Assembly (NCBI GenBank): GCA_964499015.1
Contig: CAZCJA010000062.1
Span: 1 to 14,961, forward strand
Source of the DNA: CAZCJA01 sp964499015
GTDB taxonomy: Bacteria > Elusimicrobiota > Elusimicrobia > F11
Reading direction: 5' to 3'
Length of the DNA stretch: 14,961 bases
The translations under genes were made by a program, and so were the position numbers. The notes under the pieces were generated by a model, which saw nothing but the letters and a program-made list of their open reading frames with translations, was not told the DNA's origin and made no database searches. This document shows, piece after piece, positions 7,392 through 13,305 of the stretch; position 1 is the stretch's first letter, and each line of letters starts with the position of its first letter.

Positions 7392-8117
7392 TTAATAGGT
7401 CGCGACGAGGCCGACAGTGGTGATGGTGTCGTTGCGGCCGATGCCGAGCGGCGGCTGGCCGACGTGCTTCCAGACGTAGGACACTTTGAGCGATAAATGC
7501 GCCGACAGCGCGGCGAGAAGGGATGTTTCCGTTTTCACGCGGAAGTCGTCGCCGTCTTCAAAGTTGTGAATGTATTCGCCGTCCTGGCTAAAACTCGCGG
7601 TTTCGCTGATCGTGCGCGTGTATTTGCTGTACAACCGGCCCGATGCAAACCCGTTGGTGCGCGCGTTCACGCGTTCTTCGCTGATGTAACCGCCGCCGGC
7701 TTCGCCGATCAACAGGTCTTTCTCTCGCTTAAAAAACTCGCGTCCCGCGCCGACCGACCCGTCATGACGGTTGCGAATGCCGGCGAAACGATCCTTGTCC
7801 CAGCGATAGAGTTGAAAAACATAATTGCGGTCGGTCACTTTATGCGAAAGTTTTTCGCTGGCGTAGTATTGCTCCGCCGTGGTGCTCCCTTCGCTTTTTG
7901 AGCCCAAACCGCCGCCGATCAGTTCCAGCGTGGTCAGCTTATTCCAAACGTAGCTAAACGTGTTTTTTCCGGAAGCGGTGTGCGCTTTGGAATTCCCGTT
8001 CGCGCTGACGAAGGAAGCCTCCGTCACGTTCTTCCAGGGCTTATCGTCGGCGGCTTTGAGTGTCGAGCTGAACGCCGCGAGGGCAACAGCGATGAGGGTT
8101 AATTTTTTAACGAACAT
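7392..8117 (-). CDS. DUF481 (YdiY-like) outer-membrane protein
   Basis: 241 residues. A signal peptide (MFVKKLTLIAVALAAFSSTLKA, split after Ala22) leads to PWKNVTEASFVSANGNSKAHTASGKN, the typical opening of DUF481/YdiY proteins, which are small predicted outer-membrane beta barrels. The rest alternates as beta strands and ends VGLVATY with a terminal aromatic residue, the barrel-insertion signature. A good Shine-Dalgarno (GGAG, plus-strand 8124-8127, 6-nt spacer) supports the ATG at 8117. It lies 12 bp after mscL and 6 bp before the permease in the minus-strand run. In enterobacteria YdiY is linked to acid exposure, but the function of the family is not established. Confidence 0.83.
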   Translation of the reverse strand: MFVKKLTLIAVALAAFSSTLKAADDKPWKNVTEASFVSANGNSKAHTASGKNTFSYVWNKLTTLELIGGGLGSKSEGSTTAEQYYASEKLSHKVTDRNYVFQLYRWDKDRFAGIRNRHDGSVGAGREFFKREKDLLIGEAGGGYISEERVNARTNGFASGRLYSKYTRTISETASFSQDGEYIHNFEDGDDFRVKTETSLLAALSAHLSLKVSYVWKHVGQPPLGIGRNDTITTVGLVATY

Positions 8118-8129
8118 TTGTTTCTCCTA

Positions 8130-8471
8130 TTATTTTGCCGGTGCGGCGGGGGCATCGGCCTTGCGGCGCGGGATTTTGCTGATCATTTTGATCACAAGGA
8201 AAATCGAAAAGGCAACGATCGTGAAATCGATGATATTGTTGATGAACAAGCCGTATTTCACCGTTACCGCCGGCGCGGTTTCGGTAGCGTCTTTCAGCGT
8301 GACGACCAAATTTTTGAAATCGACTTTACCCATCAGCATGCCGACGGCCGGCATGATGATGTCGTTGACCAAAGACGTCACAATTTTTCCAAACGCCGCG
8401 CCAATCACAACGCCGACGGCCATATCAATGACATTGCCCTTCATGGCGAATTCTTTGAACTCTTTGAACAT
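8130..8471 (-). CDS. mscL: Large-conductance mechanosensitive channel MscL, short C terminus
   Basis: The 113-residue protein MFKEFKEFAMKGNVIDMAVGVVIGAAFG... is MscL throughout: N-terminal amphipathic helix (1-12), pore helix TM1 (about 14-40, with the conserved Gly/Ala pattern), a periplasmic loop, and TM2 (about 74-97) followed by KIPRRK. It opens under membrane tension and releases solutes during hypo-osmotic shock. I choose the ATG at 8471 over the in-frame GTG at 8477 because GGGGAG lies 5 nt before the ATG and overlaps the GTG. The usual C-terminal cytoplasmic helix (LLTEIRDLL in E. coli, 136 residues in all) is missing; the protein stops at ADAPAAPAK. It lies 12 bp upstream of the DUF481 gene. 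Confidence 0.95.
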   Translation of the reverse strand: MFKEFKEFAMKGNVIDMAVGVVIGAAFGKIVTSLVNDIIMPAVGMLMGKVDFKNLVVTLKDATETAPAVTVKYGLFINNIIDFTIVAFSIFLVIKMISKIPRRKADAPAAPAK

Positions 8472-8476
8472 AAGCA

Positions 8477-8482
8477 CTCCCC
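8477..8482 (-). promoter_or_regulatory. Ribosome binding site that fixes the mscL start
   Basis: GGGGAG on the minus strand, 5 nt ahead of the ATG at 8471. It overlaps the alternative in-frame GTG (8477-8475), so the ATG must be the functional start. Confidence 0.7.
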
Positions 8483-8507
8483 TGTTATTTATTTTAAAAA
8501 AGGTTTT
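8478..8507 (-). promoter_or_regulatory. AT-rich spacer before mscL with weak promoter-like bases
   Basis: The gap between the one-TM protein gene and mscL is strongly AT-rich, against a GC-rich background. It contains a six-A/six-T inverted repeat (8496-8509) that runs into the upstream stop codon, and a TAAAAT hexamer that could be a -10 element for a secondary promoter serving mscL and the genes behind it. No good -35 is visible. The A/T stem is a poor terminator. Confidence 0.25.
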
Positions 8508-8939
8508 TTATTTTGGAACGGCAGGCGGTGTTTCGTTGACCGGTGTAACCCCGGTAACAAAATACCGTGTTTCCGCGAACCAGTTGACGGGAATCCCACG
8601 GTGTTCGTCGTAATGAAGCACAACGCGCTGGTTCATACTATCCTGGATGCGAGCGGCCACATCGTCATTGCGAACGGAAAATTGAAATATCTCCGGGACT
8701 GTTCCGGGCAAATTCACCATGGCCAATTCCCCTTCCCAGGTTTTGAAGACCCACCCTTTCCGGGAAATTTTCTGAACGAAGCCGGCCCGTTCACCGCGCC
8801 CATAAACAAAATGAAGCGTCGCCCATGTATAAACGGAAAAAACGAGCGCAGGCAGGACAATAACAATAAGGAACAGCCACAGCTTCCAGCGGCTGCGCTT
8901 TGGATTTACGGATGGGATCGCGGAGTCAACGACGGCCAT
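8508..8939 (-). CDS. One-TM conserved protein of unknown function
   Basis: 143 residues: a short basic N-terminal tail (RSRWK at 15-19), one membrane helix (about 20-45) and an extracytoplasmic part. The pattern YGRGERAGFVQKISRKGWVFKTWEGELAM (46-74, where I recall the repeated G-ER-G--QK-S-KG--FKT-EGEL form) belongs to small membrane proteins widespread in Bacteroidetes and others, where they often carry a misleading 6-phosphogluconate dehydrogenase name; there is no dinucleotide-binding motif here. The C-terminal tail is Pro-rich. An in-frame stop lies shortly upstream and no other ATG follows, so the start at 8939 is well supported. There is no Shine-Dalgarno; a hairpin (8942-8973) ends 2 nt before the ATG. 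It sits between pirin and mscL. I do not know its function. Confidence 0.72.
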   Translation of the reverse strand: MAVVDSAIPSVNPKRSRWKLWLFLIVIVLPALVFSVYTWATLHFVYGRGERAGFVQKISRKGWVFKTWEGELAMVNLPGTVPEIFQFSVRNDDVAARIQDSMNQRVVLHYDEHRGIPVNWFAETRYFVTGVTPVNETPPAVPK

Positions 8940-8941
8940 AA

Positions 8942-8973
8942 GAGAGCGGGGATTCTAAATAAGTCCCGCTCTC
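8942..8973. promoter_or_regulatory. Inverted repeat immediately upstream of the one-TM gene start
   Basis: GAGAGCGGG (8942-8950) and CCCGCTCTC (8965-8973) are perfect 9-bp arms around a 14-nt AT-rich loop. On the minus strand the hairpin ends 2 nt before the ATG at 8939 and starts 10 nt after the pirin stop. It lacks a T-run, so it is either a weak pirin terminator or mRNA-end stabiliser, or a dyad around a promoter: the loop contains TAGAAT (minus strand, 8957-8952), a -10-like hexamer 12 nt before the ATG. Confidence 0.45.
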
Positions 8974-8983
8974 CGGACAAGGA

Positions 8984-9697
8984 TTATCCGGCCATCTCCC
9001 AAATAAGCACTTCGGCGCCGGTTTTGGCATCGGCGGAGAGTTTTCGGCCGCCCGCAGCAGTGAGCCGCGCGGCGTCGCCTTCGTTCAGCGTGCCGGCTTC
9101 CTCCAACGACGCCGATCCTTTGGCAATGTACACATGTGAATAAGCGGAATCCGGCACGTTCACGGTTTCCCCCGGACGCAGCCGCCCGCCCCACAACACC
9201 GCCCCTTTCTGGCGGATCGTGATCGCGCCTTGATGGCGGCGTCCCGATGCGATCGGCACGAGCCCGCCGTTTTTTAAGTTGGCGCTGATGTCCAGCTGTT
9301 CATAGCCGGGCGCGATGCGTTCGGTGTCGGGAGTAACCCACATCTGCACCAGGCGCACTTCGTTTTTGCTGCTTGGGTTCATTTCCGAGTGCCAAATGCC
9401 GCGGCCCGCGCTCATGCGCTGGGCGAGCCCCGGATAAATAACGCCTTCGTTGCCTTCGGAATCTTTATGGGCGATTTCTCCGTCCAAGACCCAGGTGACG
9501 ATTTCCATGTCCTGGTGCGGGTGCGTGCTGAAACCGGTTCCGGGCCGGATCACGTCGTCGTTGCTCACGAGCAGCATCCCGTGATGCGTGTTTGACGGAT
9601 CATAGTGGGGCCCGAAACTGAAACTGTGATTGGAATCCAACCAGGGAATATTTGTGTTGAACCGTTCGTTTGAACGTCTAATGTCGATTTTTTTCAT
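8984..9697 (-). CDS. Pirin family protein (YhhW-like, possible quercetin 2,3-dioxygenase)
   Basis: 237 residues from the ATG at 9697, chosen over the in-frame GTG at 9706 because a Shine-Dalgarno (GAGGTGA, 9709-9703) lies 5 nt before it and covers the GTG. The double-cupin pirin pattern is clear: RRSNERF, SFSFGPHYDP, FSTHPHQDMEIVTWVLDGEI and GIWHSEMN. The four metal ligands of the N-terminal cupin are present: His59, His61, His103 and Glu105. Bacterial YhhW binds a divalent metal and cleaves quercetin in vitro; the natural role of pirins is mostly unknown, with links to redox and stress. It is divergent from the ECF sigma gene across a 66-bp spacer that contains a possible ECF promoter pointing at it. 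Confidence 0.92.
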   Translation of the reverse strand: MKKIDIRRSNERFNTNIPWLDSNHSFSFGPHYDPSNTHHGMLLVSNDDVIRPGTGFSTHPHQDMEIVTWVLDGEIAHKDSEGNEGVIYPGLAQRMSAGRGIWHSEMNPSSKNEVRLVQMWVTPDTERIAPGYEQLDISANLKNGGLVPIASGRRHQGAITIRQKGAVLWGGRLRPGETVNVPDSAYSHVYIAKGSASLEEAGTLNEGDAARLTAAGGRKLSADAKTGAEVLIWEMAG

Positions 9698-9702
9698 GTT
9701 CT

Positions 9703-9709
9703 TCACCTC
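9703..9709 (-). promoter_or_regulatory. Ribosome binding site that fixes the pirin start
   Basis: GAGGTGA on the minus strand, 5 nt before the ATG at 9697. The alternative GTG start lies inside this motif and is therefore rejected. Confidence 0.7.
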
Positions 9710-9716
9710 GCCATTT

Positions 9717-9744
9717 TACAACGGTTTCGCCCGCGCCAAGTTCC
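9717..9744 (-). promoter_or_regulatory. Candidate ECF-sigma promoter upstream of pirin
   Basis: On the minus strand GGAACTT (9744-9738), identical to the -35 consensus of RpoE-type ECF sigma factors, is followed after 15 nt by GTTGTA (9722-9717), a partial match to the -10. The predicted start of transcription (about 9710) leaves a 12-14-nt leader with the pirin ribosome binding site. An overlapping TAAAAT (9718-9713) could instead be a housekeeping -10. The adjacent divergent gene encodes an ECF sigma factor, which makes the first reading attractive but unproven. Confidence 0.35.
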
Positions 9745-9748
9745 GTGG

Positions 9749-9754
9749 TACACT
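9749..9754 (+). promoter_or_regulatory. Weak -10-like hexamer before the ECF sigma gene
   Basis: TACACT (4 of 6 to TATAAT) lies 9 nt before the ATG at 9764; no Shine-Dalgarno and no clear -35 are present. If used, the message would be nearly leaderless. Confidence 0.2.
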
Positions 9755-9763
9755 TCCGCCTTC

Positions 9764-10330
9764 ATGACCGACGCCGAACTGATCAAGAGCATCCTCGCCG
9801 GCGACAAAGATTCGTTTGCCGAATTGGTGCGCCGCCACCATCAAAAAATCATCGCGCTGTGCCGCTCCCTGTTGCGCAATCCCGCCGAAGCCGATGATGC
9901 CGCCCAAGACGCCTTTCTCAAAGCCTACAAAGCGCTCTCCACATTTACCGGCGAGGCCCAATTTTCCACGTGGCTTTATCAGATCGCCTATCACCATTGT
10001 TTGGATGTGCTGCGCAAACGCACCCGCGAAAAGCTCGATTCCTGGGACGCCCTTTTGGAAGAAAAGGCCGGCCAAATGGAAGCGTTGCTCAGCACCCCCG
10101 CCAACGCCGAGCTGTCCCTGGAAAACCAAGACTTAGCCCGCCGCATGCTGGCCACCCTCTCCGAAGAACACCGAAACATACTGATACTGAGAGAAAGTAA
10201 TGGATTTTCGTACGAAGAAATAGCGGCGTTTATGAAAATTTCCGTGGATGCCGTCAAAGGCCGACTTAAACGCGCCCGGGCCGATTTGGAAGAAAAAACG
10301 CGACACCTTTTTAAACCATCCGACGTCTAA
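9764..10330 (+). CDS. ECF (RpoE-like) sigma factor
   Basis: 188 residues. Sigma region 2 (about 10-90) shows FAELVRRHHQKIIALCRSLLRNPAEADDAAQDAFLKAYKAL followed by F-GEAQFSTWLYQIAYHHCLD, the standard RpoE-type core-binding and -10-reading segment. After a variable linker, region 4 (about 125-180) shows LSEEHRNILILRESNGFSYEEIAAFMKISVDAVKGRLKRAR, a helix-turn-helix for the -35 element. It directs RNA polymerase to envelope- or stress-response promoters. It is the first gene of a six-gene plus-strand run whose next products are two small membrane-tethered proteins and an export pump. The ATG at 9764 begins the family pattern (MTDAELIKSIL) directly; no ribosome binding site is seen. Confidence 0.93.
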   Translation: MTDAELIKSILAGDKDSFAELVRRHHQKIIALCRSLLRNPAEADDAAQDAFLKAYKALSTFTGEAQFSTWLYQIAYHHCLDVLRKRTREKLDSWDALLEEKAGQMEALLSTPANAELSLENQDLARRMLATLSEEHRNILILRESNGFSYEEIAAFMKISVDAVKGRLKRARADLEEKTRHLFKPSDV

Positions 10331-10344
10331 TCAATAGGAGCAAT

Positions 10345-10680
10345 ATGGAAAACAACGATCTCTGGACCCGCATCAGCAATGCCCTTTTTCGGAAGGCGGA
10401 CGTGCCGCCTTCCGAGATTTTCGTTTCGCGCGTGATGGCGCGGATCGAAGAATTCGACCGCGAACAGGCCCTGGAGAACAATTGGCTTCGCTGGCTGGTT
10501 CCCTCCTTTGGCTTCGGCTTTGCGGCGCTCCTTTTTGCCGTCACCTTCGCCGGCACGCGGACGGAGCTTTCCGCGGAAACGCTCTTGTTGGCCGATAAAG
10601 GCGCCGAGGCGCAGTGGATTTTCGCCGAGAACGCGCAGAACGATGAAGTGCTCGGCTTCACCGCGGAGGAACTGCAATGA
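10345..10680 (+). CDS. Small one-TM protein in the anti-sigma position
   Basis: 111 residues: a soluble N-terminal part (1-48, PPSEIFVSRVMARIEEF resembles the first helices seen in small anti-sigma proteins), one membrane helix (about 49-70) and a 40-residue periplasmic tail. It follows the sigma gene by 14 bp with a strong Shine-Dalgarno (AGGAG, 10336-10340), and its stop overlaps the next start by ATGA. Position, size and topology are those of an anti-sigma factor holding the ECF factor at the inner membrane. There is no HxxxCxxC zinc motif, so it is not a ZAS-type anti-sigma, and no similarity to RseA is recognised. The role is inferred from context. Confidence 0.7.
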   Translation: MENNDLWTRISNALFRKADVPPSEIFVSRVMARIEEFDREQALENNWLRWLVPSFGFGFAALLFAVTFAGTRTELSAETLLLADKGAEAQWIFAENAQNDEVLGFTAEELQ

Positions 10681-11063
10681 AAAAATGGGGCCCGCTCGTT
10701 TTAACGTTCGTCGCGGGGCTGCTGATCGGCAGTTCCGTCGCCTGGCGCGGTGTGGAACACCGCCGCATGGAAAACCGTCAACCTGAAATCCGCAACCAGC
10801 GGATGGTGAAACTTTTCGCGAAGAAACTCGATCTCGCGCCGGAACAGCGCAAGAAGCTCGCTCAAATATTGGCCGACAAACGCGAGAAAATGGACGCGCT
10901 GCACGGCGACGTCCGCCCGCGTTTTGAAGAAATGCGCAAGACCACGCAAGACGAGATCCGCGCGATCCTGACGCCGGACCAAGTGGAAAAATTCAACGAA
11001 TTGGAAAAGAAGCGGGACGAGCGTCGCAGAAAACGCAATGGCAATGGACCACAGAAACCGTAA
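10677..11063 (+). CDS. Spy/CpxP-like periplasmic sensor protein
   Basis: 128 residues with an N-terminal signal anchor (about 4-23) and an all-helical, highly charged periplasmic part. Two repeats of the LTxxQ type, LAPEQRKKL (about 53-61) and LTPDQVEKF (about 98-106), mark the Spy/CpxP/CnrX family, which binds unfolded proteins or metal ions in the periplasm and sets the activity of envelope-stress regulators. The C terminus is a basic low-complexity tail (RRRKRNGNG). In CnrYXH-type systems a CnrX-like sensor works with a membrane anti-sigma and an ECF factor, which fits this gene order. No obvious metal-binding His/Cys cluster is visible. It overlaps the previous gene by 4 bp and the TolC-type gene by 26 bp. 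Confidence 0.75.
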   Translation: MKKWGPLVLTFVAGLLIGSSVAWRGVEHRRMENRQPEIRNQRMVKLFAKKLDLAPEQRKKLAQILADKREKMDALHGDVRPRFEEMRKTTQDEIRAILTPDQVEKFNELEKKRDERRRKRNGNGPQKP

Positions 11064-12312
11064 ATGCGCGCTTTTGTTTCTGCTCATCATTCTCCCCGCT
11101 TCCGTTCGAGCGGAGCGCGTGCTCACGTGGCAGGACAGCGTCGCCATCGCCTCCCAAAAAAACCCCGATCTCCTCGCCGCTGACCGCGGCCTCGAAAGCC
11201 GCCGCGCCGGCTACAAAGAAAGCTTCAACACTCTTTTTCCCCAGCTCGATCTCTCCAACAGCTACACGCGCACGCAGGGCGACAGTTCCGATTCCAACCG
11301 CTGGTCCGGCAGCGCGCGCGTCAGCCTCGATCTTTTCACCATGTCCGGCTACGCTGGTATTTCTTCGGCGCGCGCCAGTTTTGAACAGTCCGCCGCATCG
11401 TACCGGCTGGCCTCGGCCAACGTTTTACTCAACCTGCGGCGCGCCTTCGCCGATCTGCTCTTCGCGCAGGAACAGGTGCGCGTCGCCCAAATCATTCTGA
11501 ACATCCGCAAAAACAACGCGAGCCTGGTTTCCCTCCGCTACGATTCCGGCCGCGAATCCAAAGGCAACAAACTGCGTTCCCAGGCCGAACTCATGGACGC
11601 CGAATCCGGCGCAAACCAAGCCCAGCGCGACCGGCGCGCGGCCGAACAGGAATTCAATCGCCAATTGGGCGAAGAAACGTTTGAAACCACAATCGCCACG
11701 GGCACACTGGTGACGCAGACGCTCCCGTCCGACGCCGGAAATCCCGCCGATTTTGTCGAAAATCATCCCACTGTTGCGCGCAGCCGCGCGGAACTGAAAA
11801 GCGCCGACGCATTTTTATCGAGCGCGCGCAGTGTTTTGTTCCCCAGCGTGTCCGCCAGCTACTCCCGATCGGTCGAAGGTCCCGACTATTTCCCGGACGA
11901 AGATTACGGCTGGTCGGCCGGCGCCACGTTGAGCCTGCCCATTTTCGGCGGCGGGCCGACCTCGGCTTATTATTCGGTCGCGGCCGCCAAACGCGCGCGC
12001 GAACAGGCGGACGAAAACCTGCGTTCAACGCGCTACAACGTGCGCAGCACGCTGGAATCATCCTACGCCGGTTTTGCCACGTCCGTCGAACAAGTGGAGG
12101 TGCAGCGCGCGTTTCTAAACGCGGCGCGCCAGCGCAATCAAGAAGCCGACATTCGCTATTCCAACGGTCTCATGAGCTACGAGGATTGGGAACGGATCGT
12201 CACGGAGCGGGTCAATTTTGAACGGAGCGTCATTCAAGCTCAGAGAAATGCGGTGTTCGCCGAAGCGGATTGGGATAATGCGCGCGGCAAAGGATTGGGA
12301 GACCTACAATGA
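11038..12312 (+). CDS. TolC-family outer-membrane efflux channel
   Basis: 424 residues. A signal peptide (hydrophobic core about 11-20, cleavage near SVRA-ER at 25) precedes two OEP repeats: LTWQDSVAIASQKNPDLLAADRGLESRRAGYKESFNTLFPQLDLSNSY (about 29-76) and ENHPTVARSRAELKSADAFLSSARSVLFPSVSASYS (about 242-277), each with the family's helix, Pro-rich turn and strand order. It forms the outer-membrane and periplasmic tunnel of a tripartite pump. The ATG at 11038 (or the second ATG at 11044) overlaps the preceding gene; neither has a Shine-Dalgarno, so translation is probably coupled. The adaptor gene follows with a 4-bp ATGA overlap (12309-12312). Confidence 0.92.
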   Translation: MAMDHRNRKCALLFLLIILPASVRAERVLTWQDSVAIASQKNPDLLAADRGLESRRAGYKESFNTLFPQLDLSNSYTRTQGDSSDSNRWSGSARVSLDLFTMSGYAGISSARASFEQSAASYRLASANVLLNLRRAFADLLFAQEQVRVAQIILNIRKNNASLVSLRYDSGRESKGNKLRSQAELMDAESGANQAQRDRRAAEQEFNRQLGEETFETTIATGTLVTQTLPSDAGNPADFVENHPTVARSRAELKSADAFLSSARSVLFPSVSASYSRSVEGPDYFPDEDYGWSAGATLSLPIFGGGPTSAYYSVAAAKRAREQADENLRSTRYNVRSTLESSYAGFATSVEQVEVQRAFLNAARQRNQEADIRYSNGLMSYEDWERIVTERVNFERSVIQAQRNAVFAEADWDNARGKGLGDLQ

Positions 12313-13301
12313 AAAAGATAATTATCGCGGCGCTTGTTCTGATTATGGCGGGCGGCGGATTTTGGATTTGGCGTTCGAAAAAGAAAAGCAAAGAAAGCGC
12401 GGCGAGCGCGACGCGGATCGTCGCCGTCGAGAAAGGCGCCTTGGAGCGCACCGTTGAAGCCACTGGCGAAGTGACGCCGATGAATCGCGTGGAAATCAAA
12501 CCGCCGATTTCGGGACGCATCGAAGAATTGTTGGCGGAAGAAGGCGACACGGTGAAGCGCGGACAGCTGCTCGCCTGGATGAGCTCAAGCGATCGCGCCG
12601 CCATTTTGGACGCGGCGCGCGCCAAGGGGCCCGCGGAAGTGAAAAAATGGGAAGACAGCTACAAGCCCACCCCCATCGTCGCCCCGCTGTCGGGCGTTTT
12701 GATTTTAAAGAACGTCGTGGTCGGCCAAACGGTGGACGCGGGCACCATTTTGTTCGCCATGTCCGACAAATTGATCGTGCTGGCGCGCGTGGACGAGGCC
12801 GATATTGGCCGCGTGCGCTTAAACGTGCCCGCGCGCATCGTTCTCGACGCTTATCCCGATCAAACGATCGAAGGGACGGTGTCGCAAATTCTTTACGAAG
12901 GCAAAAACGTGTCCAACGTGATCACCTACGGAGTGAAAGTCCTGCCCAAAGACGCGCCGCCGTTCTTTCGCTCGCAGATGACCGCCAACGTCACGCTCAT
13001 TTTGGAGCGGAAAGAAGACGTCCTCACTATTCCCTCCGACGCGATCAGCGGCGGCGGTAACGGCCCGAACGTCATGCTGCCGGGGCCGGACGGCAAACCC
13101 GTTCCACACGCGATCGAAATCGGCATCCAAAGCGGAAACCGCGTGGAAGTGACCGGCGGACTGAACGAAGGCGACAAAATCGTGATCACGCGCGGCAAAT
13201 ACCGCCCGCAACAGAGCGCACAGCAAAGCCCGCTTAATTTTAATCCGCCGGCGAAACAGGCTCAGCAAAATCGCGCGCGCGACGGGCAGAAGCAGCGGTA
13301 G
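12309..13301 (+). CDS. MacA/HlyD-family periplasmic adaptor with very short hairpin
   Basis: 330 residues with an N-terminal membrane anchor (about 4-20). Two lipoyl half-motifs (about 61-92, VEIKPPISGRIEELLAEEGD, and about 121-151, TPIVAPLSGVLILKNVVVGQ) flank a hairpin of only about 25 residues (94-119, RAAILDAARAKGPAEVKKWE) where E. coli MacA has a long coiled coil. Barrel strands follow (about 155-235), then a membrane-proximal domain (about 238-298), and a Gln/Asn-rich tail. It links the MacB-like ABC protein to the TolC-type channel. The family of short-hairpin adaptors is known in several lineages. The start overlaps the TolC-type stop by ATGA; the next gene starts 4 nt after its stop. 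Confidence 0.9.
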   Translation: MKKIIIAALVLIMAGGGFWIWRSKKKSKESAASATRIVAVEKGALERTVEATGEVTPMNRVEIKPPISGRIEELLAEEGDTVKRGQLLAWMSSSDRAAILDAARAKGPAEVKKWEDSYKPTPIVAPLSGVLILKNVVVGQTVDAGTILFAMSDKLIVLARVDEADIGRVRLNVPARIVLDAYPDQTIEGTVSQILYEGKNVSNVITYGVKVLPKDAPPFFRSQMTANVTLILERKEDVLTIPSDAISGGGNGPNVMLPGPDGKPVPHAIEIGIQSGNRVEVTGGLNEGDKIVITRGKYRPQQSAQQSPLNFNPPAKQAQQNRARDGQKQR

Positions 13302-13305
13302 CCGC

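Noticed and set aside
8496..8509. Rho-independent terminator from the A6/T6 inverted repeat
   Set aside because: The stem is only A-T pairs with a 2-nt loop and overlaps a stop codon; it is too weak for a terminator call.
8118..9143. Plus-strand frame of 341 codons
   Set aside because: It crosses, on the opposite strand, mscL, the one-TM gene and the pirin end, all better supported by family motifs and ribosome sites; its composition is antisense-like.
11064..11100. ATG directly after the Spy-like stop (TAAATG) as start of the TolC gene
   Set aside because: It is out of frame with the OEP domains; the frame beginning at 11038 carries the signal peptide and both repeats.
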